NCBI GenBank assembly: GCA_022648295.1
Contig: JALCME010000005.1
Coordinates: 62,001-126,000 of the forward strand
DNA length: 64,000 bases
From: Bacteroides sp.
GTDB taxonomy: Bacteria > Bacteroidota > Bacteroidia > Bacteroidales > Bacteroidaceae
Reading direction: 5' to 3'
Below the pieces are notes generated by a model. That model saw nothing but the letters and a program-made list of their open reading frames with translations. It had not been told where the DNA came from and did not search any database. This document shows positions 8,629-17,996 of the stretch, one piece after another (within the stretch, counting starts at the first letter, position 1; every line of letters begins with the position of its first letter). Both the position numbers and the translations under genes were made by a program.

Positions 8629-10431
8629 ATGAAACATCAGTTACGCAGTTCTTTCAGTACGCAAGGCCGTCGCATGGCAGGTGCTCGTGCTTTATGGACA
8701 GCAAATGGTATGAAAAAAGAGCAATTGGGAAAACCTATTATTGCTATAGTCAATTCGTTCACACAGTTTGTTCCTGGTCATGTGCATCTGCACGAAATAG
8801 GACAGTTGGTGAAAGGGGAAATTGAAAAACTGGGATGCTTTGCCGCTGAATTCAATACGATTGCCATTGATGATGGCATTGCAATGGGACATGACGGAAT
8901 GCTTTATTCCCTGCCTTCCCGTGATATCATAGCCGATAGTGTGGAATATATGGTAAATGCCCATAAGGCGGATGCAATGATCTGCATCAGTAATTGTGAT
9001 AAGATTACTCCGGGTATGTTAATGGCGGCAATGCGTTTAAATATTCCAGCCATATTCGTATCGGGTGGTCCGATGGAAGCCGGCGAGTGGAACGGACAAC
9101 ACCTTGACTTGATTGATGCCATGATTAAATCGGCCGACCAGAGTGTGAGTGATGCGGATGTTGCAAAGATTGAGGAGCATGCATGCCCTACATGCGGTTG
9201 CTGCTCGGGAATGTTTACTGCCAATTCTATGAATTGCCTGAATGAAGCAATCGGGCTGGCATTGCCGGGTAACGGTACTATTGTGGCTACCCATGCAAAC
9301 CGTACCCAATTGTTTAAGGATGCAGCTAAACAGATTGTAGAGAATGCCTATAAATATTACAGGGATGGTGATGAAAGCGTGTTGCCCCGCAGCATTGCCA
9401 CACGCCAGGCTTTCCTGAATGCCATGACGCTTGACATCGCTATGGGGGGGTCTACCAATACCGTGCTTCACTTACTGGCTGTGGCCCATGAAGCTGAGGC
9501 TGATTTCAAAATGGATGATATTGATATGCTTTCTCGGAAATGTCCTTGTCTTTGTAAGGTAGCCCCCAATACTCAGAAGTATCATATTCAGGATGTGAAT
9601 CGTGCAGGGGGTATCATTAGTATTATGAATGAGTTGGCTAAAGGGAAATTGATTGATACTTCCGTTCACCGAGTGGATGGGATGACACTTGCCGAGGCTA
9701 TAGACCTATATGCTATTACCAGTCCGAATGTTAGTGATGAGGCGGTTAAGAAATATAAGAGTGCTGCAGCCGGTAAATTCAATCTGGTGCTTGGTTCACA
9801 GGAAATGTATTATAAGAAGTTGGATACTGACCGCGCCGCAGGCTGTATCCGTGATTTGGAGCATGCTTATAGTAAGGATGGTGGTCTGGCTGTGCTGAAA
9901 GGAAATATAGCTCAGGATGGTTGCGTGGTGAAAACGGCAGGTGTGGATGAAAGCATTTGGAAATTTGCTGGGCCGGCTAAAGTTTTTGATTCGCAAGAAG
10001 CTGCCTGTGACGGCATCTTGGACGGTAAAGTAGTTAGCGGCGATGTTGTTGTTATTACTCATGAGGGTCCTAAAGGTGGGCCAGGTATGCAGGAAATGCT
10101 TTATCCTACTTCTTATATTAAATCACGCCATTTGGGTAAGGAATGCGCTTTGATTACGGATGGACGTTTTAGCGGAGGGACTTCCGGCTTGAGTATCGGG
10201 CATGTCTCTCCTGAAGCTGCTGCTGGTGGCAATATTGGTAAGATTAAAGACGGAGATATTATTGAAATCAATATACCGGGACGTAGCATCAATGTTAAGT
10301 TGACGGATGAAGAACTGGCGGCACGCCCTATGACTCCGGTGACTCGTACAAGGGAGGTTTCAAAGGCACTTAAAGCGTATGCCAGTATGGTTAGTTCCGC
10401 AGATAAGGGTGCCGTACGATTGATAGATTAA
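8629..10431 (+). CDS. ilvD: Dihydroxy-acid dehydratase
   Basis: 600 aa, cytoplasmic Fe-S enzyme. It dehydrates 2,3-dihydroxy-isovalerate and -methylvalerate to the keto acids that precede valine/leucine and isoleucine. The start is ATG at 8629, eight bases after AAAGGAG; an in-frame TTG at 8623 is less likely. Cluster and active-site motifs are [29 protein letters not shown] and [21 protein letters not shown]. Length is normal for the family. It is the first structural gene of the ilv operon and sits directly behind the attenuator. Confidence 0.96.
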   Translation: MKHQLRSSFSTQGRRMAGARALWTANGMKKEQLGKPIIAIVNSFTQFVPGHVHLHEIGQLVKGEIEKLGCFAAEFNTIAIDDGIAMGHDGMLYSLPSRDIIADSVEYMVNAHKADAMICISNCDKITPGMLMAAMRLNIPAIFVSGGPMEAGEWNGQHLDLIDAMIKSADQSVSDADVAKIEEHACPTCGCCSGMFTANSMNCLNEAIGLALPGNGTIVATHANRTQLFKDAAKQIVENAYKYYRDGDESVLPRSIATRQAFLNAMTLDIAMGGSTNTVLHLLAVAHEAEADFKMDDIDMLSRKCPCLCKVAPNTQKYHIQDVNRAGGIISIMNELAKGKLIDTSVHRVDGMTLAEAIDLYAITSPNVSDEAVKKYKSAAAGKFNLVLGSQEMYYKKLDTDRAAGCIRDLEHAYSKDGGLAVLKGNIAQDGCVVKTAGVDESIWKFAGPAKVFDSQEAACDGILDGKVVSGDVVVITHEGPKGGPGMQEMLYPTSYIKSRHLGKECALITDGRFSGGTSGLSIGHVSPEAAAGGNIGKIKDGDIIEINIPGRSINVKLTDEELAARPMTPVTRTREVSKALKAYASMVSSADKGAVRLID

Positions 10432-10496
10432 ATTTTAATCTGAAAATAGGGTATTGGTTAGAAGGTTAGTATTTGTAAAAGAATAATTTGCAGATT

Positions 10497-12191
10497 ATGA
10501 AAGATAATATAACAGGTGCCGAAGCATTAATGCGTTCATTGGAGCACGAAGGGGTTGATACCATCTTCGGATATCCGGGTGGTTCCATTATGCCGGTTTT
10601 CGACGCTTTATACGACTATCAAAAGAGTTTGAATCATATTTTGGTTCGACATGAGCAGGGAGCTGCACATGCGGCTCAGGGATTTGCCCGGGTGTCGGGC
10701 AAGGTAGGTGTTTGTCTGGTAACCAGTGGACCGGGAGCAACAAACACTGTTACAGGGATAGCAGATGCTATGATAGATAGTACTCCAATTGTTGTAATTG
10801 CAGGACAGGTGGCTACCGGATTCTTAGGTACGGATGCCTTTCAGGAGGTCGATCTAGTGGGTATTACCCAACCTATTTCAAAATGGAGCTATCAGATCCG
10901 GCGTGCGGAAGATGTAGCTTGGGCGGTATCGCGGGCTTTTTATATAGCACGAAGCGGACGTCCCGGACCTGTGGTGCTTGACTTTGCCAAGAATGCACAA
11001 GTGGAAAAAACAGATTATGAACCTGTTGAGGTGGATTATATTCGTAGTTACGTACCCACTCCGGAAATGGATATGCATGAGTTACAGCAAGCTGCCGATT
11101 TAATTAATAGTGCCGAGCGTCCCATGGTTCTGGTTGGTCAGGGTGTGGAATTGGGAAATGCCCAAGAGGAACTTAAGACCTTTATAGAGAAAGCCGGAAT
11201 GCCAGCTGGTTGTACATTACAAGGGCTTTCTGCCTTACCTACGGGGCATCCGTTGAATAAAGGAATGCTGGGTATGCATGGAAATCTCGGTCCTAATGTT
11301 AACACGAATAAGTGCGATGTACTTATTGCTGTGGGAATGCGTTTTGACGACCGTGTAACCGGTAAGCTGGCTACTTATGCCAAACAGGCGAAGGTTGTCC
11401 ACTTTGATATTGATCCGGCGGAAATAGATAAGAATGTAAAGGCTGATGTGGCGGTTTTGGGCGATTGTAAGGAGACACTTGCTGAGGTAACCAAACTTCT
11501 GAAGCCGGCTACCCATACGGAATGGGTCGATAGTTTCCAGGTTTATGAAAAAGTGGAAGAGGAGAAAGTGATTCGTCCTGAATTACACCCTGCCGGTAAA
11601 TCCTTGAGCATGGGTGAAGTGGTGCGGGTCGTCAGTGAAGCGACTAAGCATGAAGGCGTACTGGTTACTGATGTCGGTCAGAATCAGATGATTGCCGCCC
11701 GTTACTTTAAATATACCAAAAATCGCAGCATTGTAACCTCCGGTGGTTTGGGTACGATGGGATTCTGTTTGCCAGCCGCTATTGGAGCAACTTTCGGCAC
11801 TCCGGAACGTACGGTGTGTGCCATTATGGGAGACGGAGGTTTGCAAATGTGTATTCAGGAATTGGGTACTATAATGGAACAGAAGGCTCCGGTGAAGATT
11901 ATCGTCTTGAACAATAATTATCTGGGTAATGTGCGTCAGTGGCAGGCTATGTTTTTCAATCATCGCTATTCGTTTACTCCGATGATGAATCCCGATTATA
12001 TGAAGATCGCTTCTGCCTATGATATTCCTTCACGTCGTGTCATGACTCATGAAGACTTGGGTGCTGCTGTAGAAGAAATGCTTGCAACGGATGGTCCGTT
12101 CTTGCTGGAAGCTTGTGTGGAAGAAGAAGGCAATGTCTTGCCGATGACTCCTCCGGGTGGTTCGGTGAACCAGATGTTGTTGGAGTGTTAA
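10497..12191 (+). CDS. ilvB: Acetolactate synthase, large (catalytic) subunit
   Basis: 564 aa. It condenses two pyruvates, or pyruvate and 2-oxobutyrate, using thiamine diphosphate, Mg and FAD, the first common step of branched-chain amino acid synthesis. The start is ATG at 10497 (MKDNITGAEALMRSLEHEGV); a TTG nine bases upstream is in frame but less likely. The catalytic glutamate lies in VRHEQGAAHAAQGFAR, the FAD region around GMLGMHGNLGPNVN, and the ThDP motif is GDGGLQMCIQELGT followed by NNNYLGNVRQWQ. The regulatory subunit gene follows 47 bp downstream. Confidence 0.95.
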   Translation: MKDNITGAEALMRSLEHEGVDTIFGYPGGSIMPVFDALYDYQKSLNHILVRHEQGAAHAAQGFARVSGKVGVCLVTSGPGATNTVTGIADAMIDSTPIVVIAGQVATGFLGTDAFQEVDLVGITQPISKWSYQIRRAEDVAWAVSRAFYIARSGRPGPVVLDFAKNAQVEKTDYEPVEVDYIRSYVPTPEMDMHELQQAADLINSAERPMVLVGQGVELGNAQEELKTFIEKAGMPAGCTLQGLSALPTGHPLNKGMLGMHGNLGPNVNTNKCDVLIAVGMRFDDRVTGKLATYAKQAKVVHFDIDPAEIDKNVKADVAVLGDCKETLAEVTKLLKPATHTEWVDSFQVYEKVEEEKVIRPELHPAGKSLSMGEVVRVVSEATKHEGVLVTDVGQNQMIAARYFKYTKNRSIVTSGGLGTMGFCLPAAIGATFGTPERTVCAIMGDGGLQMCIQELGTIMEQKAPVKIIVLNNNYLGNVRQWQAMFFNHRYSFTPMMNPDYMKIASAYDIPSRRVMTHEDLGAAVEEMLATDGPFLLEACVEEEGNVLPMTPPGGSVNQMLLEC

Positions 12192-12238
12192 GTACAGGAA
12201 GATGAAAATAGCAGATGTAAATTATAAAAAAGACTAAC

Positions 12239-12814
12239 GTGGAAAAAACATTATATACTATTATTGTTCACTCCGAGAACTTTGCCGGTTTGCTCAATCA
12301 GGTTACCGCAGTGTTTACCCGCCGGCAGATTAACATCGAGAGTTTGAATGTATCGGCTTCCTCCATTAAAGGGGTGCACAAATATACGATTACTGCATGG
12401 ACGGATAAGGATACGATAGAGAAAGTGACCAAACAGATTTCCAAGAAGATAGATGTGCTACAGGCACACTACTTTACGGATGATGAGATTTATCAGCATG
12501 AAATAGCTCTTTACAAACTGTCCACTCCTACATTGGAGGAGAATCCCGAGGCGTCGAAAGTGATTCGCCACTACAATGCCCGCATCGTGGAAGTTAATCC
12601 CGTGTTTGCCATTGTGGAGAAGAATGGAAAGAGTGAGGATATTACGGCTCTTTATGAGGAATTGCGTGATATGGGGTGTGTGTTGCAGTTTGTACGTTCG
12701 GGCCGTGTGACCATTACAACCAGTTGCTTTGAACGGGTCAACGAGTATTTGGCGGATAGGGAAGCTAAATATAATGAACGGAAGCAAAAGGCGACAGAAG
12801 GAGCTAAGGCATGA
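12239..12814 (+). CDS. ilvN: Acetolactate synthase, small (regulatory) subunit
   Basis: 191 aa. The small subunit binds branched-chain amino acids and sets feedback inhibition of IlvB. An N-terminal ACT domain is visible in the first 75 residues (YTIIVHSENFAGLLNQVTAVF and RRQINIESLNV). A C-terminal ALS small-subunit domain contains VIRHYNARIVEVNP. The start is GTG at 12239, the only plausible start in frame. Its stop codon overlaps the ATG of the thioesterase gene (ATGA), so the two are translationally coupled. Confidence 0.92.
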   Translation: MEKTLYTIIVHSENFAGLLNQVTAVFTRRQINIESLNVSASSIKGVHKYTITAWTDKDTIEKVTKQISKKIDVLQAHYFTDDEIYQHEIALYKLSTPTLEENPEASKVIRHYNARIVEVNPVFAIVEKNGKSEDITALYEELRDMGCVLQFVRSGRVTITTSCFERVNEYLADREAKYNERKQKATEGAKA

Positions 12815-13560
12815 GTGAATCGGATAAAATAGGTATTTATCATTTTGTTGCCGAGCCTTTTCATGTAGACTTTACGGGGCGACTGACAATGGGAGTACTG
12901 GGTAATCATTTGCTTAATTGCGCAGGATTTCATTCCACCGACCGGGGATTTGGAATAGCTACTTTGAATGAAGACAATTATACCTGGGTGCTTTCACGTC
13001 TTGCCATTGAGTTGGATGAAATGCCTTATCAATACGAGAATTTTACGGTTTGGACATGGGTGGAGAATGTTTACCGCTTGTTCACTGATCGTAATTTCGC
13101 TATTCTGAATAAGGATGGGAAGAAGATTGGTTATGCACGCTCCATCTGGGCAATGATTAATATCAATACACGTAAGCCTGCCGATTTACTGGCTTTGCAC
13201 GGGGGAAGTATTGTGGATTATGTGTGTGGCGAACCTTGTCCCATTGAAAAGCCTTCCCGTATAAAGGTGGCTTCCACCAAGTCGTTAGGAGAGGTAAAGG
13301 CCCGGTACAGTGATATTGATATTAACGGTCATGTAAACAGTGTTCGTTATATTGAACATATTCTGGATTTGTTTCCGATAGAATTTTACCGTGAAAAGCG
13401 TATTCGTCGTTTTGAGATTGCTTACATAACGGAAAGCTATTATGGAGATGAACTGACTTTCTGCCGTGATGAAGTTGGCGATGGAGCTTATGATATTGAA
13501 GTCAGAAAGAATGGTCAGGAAGTTGTTTGCCGCTCAAAAGTGATTTTTACAGCGCAGTGA
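12811..13560 (+). CDS. Acyl-ACP thioesterase (FatA/FatB type, double hotdog)
   Basis: 249 aa, cytoplasmic. This family releases free fatty acids from acyl-carrier protein. Two hotdog halves are suggested: FHVDFTGRLTMGVLGNHLLNCAG with WVLSRLAIELDEMP in the first, and VKARYSDIDINGHVNSVRYI in the second, the latter carrying the conserved Asp/Asn/His region of the plant-type enzymes. The gene overlaps ilvN by four bases and is 68 bp before ilvC, firmly inside the ilv operon. It has no role in valine or isoleucine synthesis itself. A link to branched-chain fatty acid or lipid metabolism is possible but not shown. Confidence 0.88.
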   Translation: MSESDKIGIYHFVAEPFHVDFTGRLTMGVLGNHLLNCAGFHSTDRGFGIATLNEDNYTWVLSRLAIELDEMPYQYENFTVWTWVENVYRLFTDRNFAILNKDGKKIGYARSIWAMININTRKPADLLALHGGSIVDYVCGEPCPIEKPSRIKVASTKSLGEVKARYSDIDINGHVNSVRYIEHILDLFPIEFYREKRIRRFEIAYITESYYGDELTFCRDEVGDGAYDIEVRKNGQEVVCRSKVIFTAQ

Positions 13561-13628
13561 AAAGATTTGTAGAGAAATAAATTATTATATATCAATTGGC
13601 ATTAAGCCACAAATAAAAATTAAAAAAA

Positions 13629-14672
13629 ATGGCACAGATGAATTTTGGCGGTGTTACTGAGAATGTGGTAACCCGTGAAGAATTTCCATTGGAAAAAGCT
13701 CGTGAAGTATTGAAAGACGAAGTAATCGCCGTAATTGGTTATGGTGTACAAGGCCCTGGTCAATCGTTGAACTTGCGTGATAACGGCTTCAACGTAATTG
13801 TTGGTCAACGTCCGGGTAAGACTTTTGATAAAGCTGTTGCAGACGGATGGGTTCCGGGAGAAACCTTGTTCGGTATTGAAGAAGCTTGCGAAAAAGCTAC
13901 TATTATTGAAGTATTGTTGTCCGATGCTGCCCAAATAGCTTGCTGGCCAATGATAAAGAAAAGCTTGAAGCCAGGTAAGGCACTGTATTTTTCTCATGGT
14001 TTCGCTATTACTTATAAAGACCGTACAGGCATTGTTCCTCCTGCAGACGTGGATGTTATTATGGTTGCACCAAAAGGATCCGGTACTTCTCTCCGTACCA
14101 TGTTTCTTGAAGGTCGCGGTTTGAACTCTTCATTTGCTATCTTCCAGGATGCCACTGGTAAGGCTTGGGATCGTGTAATCGCTCTGGGTATCGGCGTTGG
14201 TTCCGGTTACTTATTCGAAACGACCTTCAAGAGAGAAGTTTATTCAGACCTGACTGGTGAACGTGGCACATTGATGGGAGCTATTCAGGGATTGCTACTT
14301 GCCCAATATGAAACTTTGCGTGAAAACGGTCATACTCCGTCTGAGGCTTTTAACGAAACCGTAGAAGAGTTGACTCAGTCATTGATGCCTCTTTTTGCGA
14401 AGAAAGGTATGGACTGGATGTATGCTAATTGCTCTACTACAGCTCAACGCGGTGCACTCGACTGGATGGGCCCGTTCCACGATGCTACCAAACCTGTATT
14501 TGAAAAACTGTATAGTGAAGTAAAGCAAGGTCATGAAGCACAACGTTCTATTGATTCCAACTCTCAACCGGATTACCGTGAGAAGTTGAATGCCGAACTG
14601 AAAGCATTGCGTGATAGCGAAATGTGGCAGGCTGGTGCAGTGGTTCGTAAATTGCGTCCTGAAAATAGCTAA
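13629..14672 (+). CDS. ilvC: Ketol-acid reductoisomerase
   Basis: 347 aa, cytoplasmic. It isomerises and reduces acetolactate or acetohydroxybutyrate with NAD(P)H and Mg. The length is that of class I enzymes. The dinucleotide motif, however, reads VIGYGVQGPGQSLNLRDNG, closer to the plant form (GSQGPAQ) than to the usual class I GSQGHAH. The cofactor loop is VGQRPGKTFDKA. Metal-binding motifs include VYSDLTGERGTLMGA. It is the last gene of the ilv operon; a hairpin terminator follows. Confidence 0.94.
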   Translation: MAQMNFGGVTENVVTREEFPLEKAREVLKDEVIAVIGYGVQGPGQSLNLRDNGFNVIVGQRPGKTFDKAVADGWVPGETLFGIEEACEKATIIEVLLSDAAQIACWPMIKKSLKPGKALYFSHGFAITYKDRTGIVPPADVDVIMVAPKGSGTSLRTMFLEGRGLNSSFAIFQDATGKAWDRVIALGIGVGSGYLFETTFKREVYSDLTGERGTLMGAIQGLLLAQYETLRENGHTPSEAFNETVEELTQSLMPLFAKKGMDWMYANCSTTAQRGALDWMGPFHDATKPVFEKLYSEVKQGHEAQRSIDSNSQPDYREKLNAELKALRDSEMWQAGAVVRKLRPENS

Positions 14673-14704
14673 TTTTCTTTCAATTTTTAAATAAAATGAA
14701 ATGT

Positions 14705-14741
14705 AAAGGCTGCTCCCAAAGGGGTAGCCTTTTATTTTTTG
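14705..14741 (+). terminator. Intrinsic terminator of the ilv operon
   Basis: AAAGGCT...CCC pairs with GGG.TAGCCTTT across an AAAG loop with a small internal bulge, followed by a T-rich tract (TTATTTTTTG). It lies about 30 bp after the ilvC stop. Confidence 0.8.
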
Positions 14742-14808
14742 TTTATAGCGGTGCAGTAAAGAAGAGAAAAATGCATTCTTTATATAAGAACTTTTAAAGC
14801 TGAAACTT

Positions 14809-15222
14809 ATGAATATTCAAAAAGCATTAGGAATAGTTCTGCTATTCTTTTCTGCAATCAACTTGGCAAGCTGTGATAAAGACGATGAAATTCAAATCGG
14901 TCAATTAACTACGGGAAAATGGACAATCTGGAATGATGATCCTAATTTGGCTATGGATAGTTCTGTTGATTATACCTTTAATGCGGATGGTACATGTTTA
15001 CTTTATACCTCCAGCTTTTTGAGTGATGATAGTCATACTTACGAACTGCATTATGTAGTGAGTATAGATAACGAGCTTTTGACAATATATAAGGATGATA
15101 TGCATCAAAGGGAAAATGAAATAGGTGCAGGACAGTTTAATATCAAAAAACTGACGTCTAAGGAGATGATACTGGAAAGTGTTGATGATAGGAATGAAAA
15201 TATGAAACTTCGAAAATTCTAA
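14809..15222 (+). CDS. Small predicted lipoprotein, function unknown
   Basis: 137 aa. It begins with a type II signal: hydrophobic stretch ALGIVLLFFSAINLASC with lipobox LASC (Cys at about 22), followed by acidic DKDDE, which in Bacteroides favours surface export. The rest (GKWTIWNDDP, DYTFNADGTCLLYTSS, LTSKEMILES) has the alternating pattern of the small lipocalin-like lipoproteins common in Bacteroides. No catalytic motif was recognised. It stands alone between the ilv terminator and a 740-bp gap. Confidence 0.7.
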   Translation: MNIQKALGIVLLFFSAINLASCDKDDEIQIGQLTTGKWTIWNDDPNLAMDSSVDYTFNADGTCLLYTSSFLSDDSHTYELHYVVSIDNELLTIYKDDMHQRENEIGAGQFNIKKLTSKEMILESVDDRNENMKLRKF

Positions 15223-15340
15223 ACTTTTCGTCTGATATGGAAAGAGGTTCGCTTAAAAAGCTGATGAGACTTACGACTTGCCAATAGTACGGATCTGGTG
15301 AAATAAGCCCTAAATAACGGAATTTTAAATAACTGCGGTT

Positions 15341-15420
15341 TTTGCTTTCAGCTGCTGTATCTCTTTCTGTATAGGCATTCCGGCTGAAAGCAAAGTTTCA
15401 GGTTGCTTTCAGCTTTCAGC
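15341..15420. repeat. Alternative-pairing inverted repeats
   Basis: TTTGCTTTCAGC (15341-15352) is a perfect complement of GCTGAAAGCAAA (15383-15394). The middle copy can also pair with TTGCTTTCAGC at 15403-15413 across a 9-nt loop, giving a tighter 11-bp hairpin. A partial extra copy, TTTCAGC, follows at 15414-15420. A pyrimidine-rich tract comes next, so this may be a distal terminator for the lipoprotein gene. Confidence 0.5.
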
Positions 15421-15513
15421 CTTATCCTTTACTTTTCTCTTTTTGTTCGGTTGTGATTATTTGGGGTTATACGTAAATATGACGGACAAAATCCTCTATC
15501 AGACGAGTAAAAG

Positions 15514-15623
15514 ACATGGTTCGTTAGAGTGAAACAGATATGCTGTTGAGGCCCAATAGATTATCTGTTGATGTCTGGTAGATGGTCTGTTGACCGTCAA
15601 CACATAGTCTCTTTTGCCTTTGC
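15514..15623. repeat. Degenerate 22-bp tandem repeat
   Basis: Units begin at about 15514, 15536, 15558, 15580 and 15602. The three central units share AGAT at their start and CTGTTGA at 15543, 15565 and 15587, exactly 22 bp apart. The outer units are more diverged. The third contains a perfect 7-bp palindrome arm pair, TGTTGAC C GTCAACA (15588-15602). Confidence 0.55.
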
Positions 15624-15960
15624 ATTAAATTAGCTCTTACTATAATTTATTATACTCTTGGCTTATTGATTTTTGCTCTTAGCATATGGAATTATTGCAA
15701 GGGCTAATTTTATCTTACCGTTTACGAGTCATTCTCTCACTTAGAGTGTGTCTTTTATACTTCTACGAAGGTATGTCTAGGCTAAAAAAACTATTCTGAA
15801 GAGTTACAGATTATAACTAATGCGTAAAAAAGTTCTATCAAGCTCTATTTCTGAGCAATAATATGGCTTTTCTCTCTACTGATAAGAGTCATCAAGTTTC
15901 AAATTAAAAGTTACTTTTCTTTCAAATTGAGTTTTTGCATATTTTGAGGGATCGTTTTCT

Positions 15961-17865
15961 TTAATGAAGACTACTTTTATTTATTTCTGCAATGTATTCC
16001 AGTAACTTGCGATAAAAAGGATGGTGACTCATGGTAGGAGCATCCCCCAAAATAACTAGTTTCATGCGGGCGCGGGTAATGGCAACATTCATACGGCGAA
16101 GATCTTTTAAGAATCCTATCTGCCCGTCGTCGTTGGCACGTACCAAGCTGATAAAGATAACATCCCGTTCCTGTCCCTGAAATCCGTCTACTGTATTTAC
16201 GGTAATTAAACTGTAATATGGGCGTAGAGTAGCGCTTGTCTTGATTTTACTACGCAGATACTGCACCTGGGCCTTATAGGGAGAGATCAATCCGAAGTCA
16301 ATTTGCTCGTCAAGAATGCGGTGACCTCCAATGTGATGGATGTATGTTTCCAGTTCTTTCAGCAATAAATTTGCTTCTTCCCGATTGATCCGTCCGAAAG
16401 TTTCTCCTACAAATTCTTCTTTAAATTCCATATCAGATGTGTCTATCCAACTGATGGGTGTATCCAGATCGAGAATGCCACGGTGGCGTACTTCCGGAGC
16501 AGCTTCCAATTCTCCGTTGTAGAACCATTCGGAAGGGAAGTGCATGATGCTTTCGTGCATCCGGTATTGTACTTTGAGTAAGGATACGACGGAAGGCTTT
16601 GAGGCAACAACCTCTTCCATTAGCGTTCGTTCCAGACCGTTGCGTGCAGCTTCGTAACATTTAATCGTGGCTGGTAGTTGGCAATGGTCGCCGGCCAGTA
16701 TCACCCGGTCTGCTTTGCGGATGGCTATCCAGCAGGCGGCTTCCAATGCTTGTGCGGCTTCGTCTATAAACAGCGTGCCGAAATGCCTTCCATTCAATAC
16801 GTGATGGCTACTGCTTACAAGGGTAGAGGCTATGACGTGGGCATTGTCGAAGATGTCGGCATTGATTTGTATTTCCAGTTGGGTGCCACGGTCGCGTAGA
16901 CGGCTCATCCGGCTACGCATCCCTTCCCGCTCTTCGTATGTTCCCCGTCGTAAATGTTTATGGAGTTCGCGGATATTCTTTCGTATGCTCCACAGCTCGG
17001 GATAAGCGGGATGGCTTTCAAAACGTCGTTCGTACGTGAAAGAAAGCATTTTGTCAGTCACCCTGGTGGGGTTGCCTATGCGCAATACATTCACTCCCCT
17101 GTCCGTGAGCTTTTCGCAGATCCAGTCCACCGCCATGTTGCTTTGAGCACAAACCAGTACCTGTGGTTCACGATGCAAGGTTTCATAGATGGTTTCCACA
17201 AGAGTGGTTGTCTTTCCTGTTCCCGGAGGTCCGTGTACAATAGCCACGTCACGGGCACAGAGCACTTTATTGACTGCGGACTCTTGTGCAGAATTCAACC
17301 ATGGAAAACGGACGGGGTAAAGCTCTCTGAAACCGGGTTTTGCAGTTCCTAACAGAATGTCTCGTAGCTCGGCCAATCGGTTGTCTTTAGCCTGGAGTAC
17401 ATCGGTCAGTGCACCGAACATGGTTTGATAGGATGTCTCATCGAAATAGAGCTGAATGCCTAAATGGTCGCAACTTTCCACTTCCATAGCGGCACCGGCT
17501 CCCGGTATAATGATAGCCATTCGTGCTTCGCTTGCGTAGCTTACGGTGGCCGTGAAGTTGAAGTAAGTGATTTGACCGTCGGCTGATTGCCGGAAAAAAC
17601 AAACGGGACGACCGAATTCGAAGTTGTGTTCTATATCGGTATCTTCTGTTCGCGTTATCTCTAAAATAAATTGATTTAGTGAATTATAATAAGTGCGTCC
17701 CGGAGTCACCGGGTACCAGCAGAGCCCCCGCTTTACCTTGCGGGCTATCCCCATGGTTTCTGTTTGTCGCTTGAATTCTTCTTTTTCGTATTCATACTCC
17801 ATGCGTAGCAACATCTGCTGTTTTTGGAGATGCTCGGTAGGGTTGTTTATATTTTGCCGGTTCAT
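15961..17865 (-). CDS. SF1 helicase, UPF1/DNA2-like
   Basis: 634 aa, cytoplasmic. This is an ATP-driven superfamily 1B nucleic-acid helicase of the group that includes IGHMBP2 and SMUBP-2. An N-terminal beta-rich region (about 1-190) precedes the core. Motif I is HGPPGTGKTTT, Ia is VLVCAQSNMAVDWI, II is LFIDEAAQALE, III is ILAGDHCQLPATI, IV is KVQYRMHESI, V is INTVDGFQGQERDVIFISL-like and VI is NVAITRARMKLVILGD. The ATG at 17865 is preferred; a GTG six bases upstream is in frame. A TACCTTTG (17878-17871 on the minus strand) ends only 5 bp before the ATG, so the mRNA may be nearly leaderless. Cellular role unknown. Confidence 0.88.
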   Translation of the reverse strand: MNRQNINNPTEHLQKQQMLLRMEYEYEKEEFKRQTETMGIARKVKRGLCWYPVTPGRTYYNSLNQFILEITRTEDTDIEHNFEFGRPVCFFRQSADGQITYFNFTATVSYASEARMAIIIPGAGAAMEVESCDHLGIQLYFDETSYQTMFGALTDVLQAKDNRLAELRDILLGTAKPGFRELYPVRFPWLNSAQESAVNKVLCARDVAIVHGPPGTGKTTTLVETIYETLHREPQVLVCAQSNMAVDWICEKLTDRGVNVLRIGNPTRVTDKMLSFTYERRFESHPAYPELWSIRKNIRELHKHLRRGTYEEREGMRSRMSRLRDRGTQLEIQINADIFDNAHVIASTLVSSSHHVLNGRHFGTLFIDEAAQALEAACWIAIRKADRVILAGDHCQLPATIKCYEAARNGLERTLMEEVVASKPSVVSLLKVQYRMHESIMHFPSEWFYNGELEAAPEVRHRGILDLDTPISWIDTSDMEFKEEFVGETFGRINREEANLLLKELETYIHHIGGHRILDEQIDFGLISPYKAQVQYLRSKIKTSATLRPYYSLITVNTVDGFQGQERDVIFISLVRANDDGQIGFLKDLRRMNVAITRARMKLVILGDAPTMSHHPFYRKLLEYIAEINKSSLH

Positions 17866-17996
17866 GGCCACAAAGGTAGCTAATCTTTAATTTTTGTGCG
17901 AAGAAATGCTCCGATTTGTTAAACCAATTGGCTTATTACTTGTTTAATGTGTAATTCTGTTATCTTTTCAATATTCTAATATACAGTATAAGTGGT

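Larger units (their letters stand above)
15223..15960. other. Repeat-rich non-coding interval
   Basis: No convincing gene is seen here. The interval contains a cluster of TTGCTTTCAGC inverted and direct repeats near 15341-15420 and a degenerate 22-bp tandem repeat at 15514-15623, both listed separately. The remainder is AT-rich with scattered short frames and no clear promoter. Confidence 0.6.

Noticed and set aside
8550-8825. 91-codon frame over the ilv attenuator and ilvD start
   Set aside because: It overlaps ilvD in another frame; ilvD is unambiguous.
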